NCBI GenBank assembly: GCA_031290815.1
Contig: JAISLO010000099.1
Location: 1 to 6,009, forward strand
Source: Synergistaceae bacterium
GTDB lineage: Bacteria > Synergistota > Synergistia > Synergistales > Synergistaceae
Reading direction: 5' to 3'
DNA length: 6,009 nt
This document shows, piece after piece, positions 5,511 to 6,009 of this stretch. The notes under the pieces are model-generated. The model worked only from the letters and a program-made list of their open reading frames with translations, had not been told where the DNA came from and did not search any database. The position numbers were made by a program, and so were the translations under genes. Numbering within the stretch: the stretch's first letter is position 1; the number at the start of each line of letters is the position of its first letter.

Positions 5511-6009
5511 TCAATCCGGTTTTTTCCTCCCAAGGAGCCCTCCGATCCAGAGGACCAGCTCGAAGAGGATGTAAAGCGGCACTCCCATGGCGATTTGCGA
5601 TATCACATCCGGAGGGGTGCAGAGGGCCGAGAGGAAAAATATCAGGAGTATTATGTACGGCCTTGCCAGCGCGACTTGTTTGGGCGTGGTTATTCCAAGG
5701 GAGAAAGCGAGCAGCAGAAGCAGGGGTGTTTGCAGCAGAAGACCGGCGGCGGTCATAATGCCGGCGAGCAAAGCCAGATACTCCCTCAGCCCCCAGAGGG
5801 GCTGGACGGAGTCCGATGCCGCGAATGACAGGAAAAAACCCATTACGAGCGGAGAGAGAAGCCAATAAGACAACATGGCTCCCGTCACGAACAGGGTCGG
5901 AACTACGGTGAGCGCAGCCAGAGCGTACCTGCGCTCGGAGGCGCGCAGGGCGGGCCAGATGAAAAGCCCGGCCTGCAGCAGCATGAACGGCGATGACACG
6001 ACCATGCCT
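5511..6009 (-). CDS. tatC: Sec-independent translocase subunit TatC, C-terminal two thirds (cut by right edge)
   Basis: TatC is the inner-membrane receptor of the twin-arginine pathway, which exports folded proteins whose signal peptides carry two arginines. About 166 codons are in the window; the frame stays open through the right edge, so the ATG at 6005 is internal rather than the start. Compared with E. coli TatC, roughly the first 75 residues, including the HLxELR region, are missing outside the window. Conserved parts seen are FIWPALRASERR (like FIAPALYKHERR in E. coli), YWLLSPLVMGF, GITTPKQVALARPYIIL, and TPPDVISQIAMGVPLYILFEL, which closely follows the E. coli TPPD block. About four hydrophobic membrane segments are visible, and the protein ends in a short basic tail (GRKKPD). 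No tatA or tatB is present in the visible part. It converges on the MBL-fold gene with a 95-base gap. Confidence 0.93.
   Translation of the reverse strand, partial: GMVVSSPFMLLQAGLFIWPALRASERRYALAALTVVPTLFVTGAMLSYWLLSPLVMGFFLSFAASDSVQPLWGLREYLALLAGIMTAAGLLLQTPLLLLLAFSLGITTPKQVALARPYIILLIFFLSALCTPPDVISQIAMGVPLYILFELVLWIGGLLGRKKPD

Noticed and set aside
4741..5865. A 374-codon open frame on the minus strand across the MBL-fold gene and part of tatC
   Set aside because: It is antisense to the whole MBL-fold gene and out of frame with tatC, both of which have clear family motifs. Its product is Arg-rich and low in recognisable structure, as expected for a shadow frame in GC-rich DNA.

Overview
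This window looks like a compact bacterial chromosomal segment with GC-leaning codon use. The left two thirds is one run of minus-strand genes, and the right end is a plus-strand gene facing a minus-strand gene. A tatC gene, a SurA/PpiD-type periplasmic foldase and a secreted NlpC/P60 hydrolase point to a bacterium with a cell envelope, probably diderm. The protein style would fit Synergistota or a related lineage, but that is a weak guess and no rRNA or other marker here settles it. I see no insertion sequence, phage gene, tRNA or CRISPR array.

Layout, left to right. A SurA/PpiD-like chaperone gene, cut by the left edge, starts at 597 on the minus strand behind a near-consensus sigma-70 promoter (648-676). 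Next is a complete secreted NlpC/P60 gamma-D-glutamyl endopeptidase with SH3 domains (781-2157, minus, TTG start). Upstream of it, on the same strand, are three tightly packed genes in the transcription order LigB/Memo-like protein (4513-3707), AMMECR1 protein (3707-3162) and PflA-like radical SAM enzyme (3134-2268). These are the three members of the 'AmmeMemoRadiSam' set, a widely conserved group with no settled biochemical role. A 197-base divergent intergenic region (4514-4710) separates them from a plus-strand metallo-beta-lactamase-fold hydrolase (4711-5415). That gene converges on the 3' part of tatC (5511 to the right edge, minus), and a two-tier inverted repeat (5447-5510) fills most of the gap as a likely terminator.

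How they may work together: the LigB/Memo and AMMECR1 genes overlap at stop and start, with the AMMECR1 ribosome binding site inside the upstream gene, so they are almost certainly translationally coupled. The radical SAM gene follows after about 27 bases. The sequence supports one enzyme set made from one transcript. The reaction cannot be read from the sequence, but a radical SAM enzyme beside a metal-binding Memo/LigB fold suggests radical and redox or metal chemistry. The NlpC/P60, foldase and TatC proteins belong to envelope maintenance and export and are probably neighbours rather than partners.
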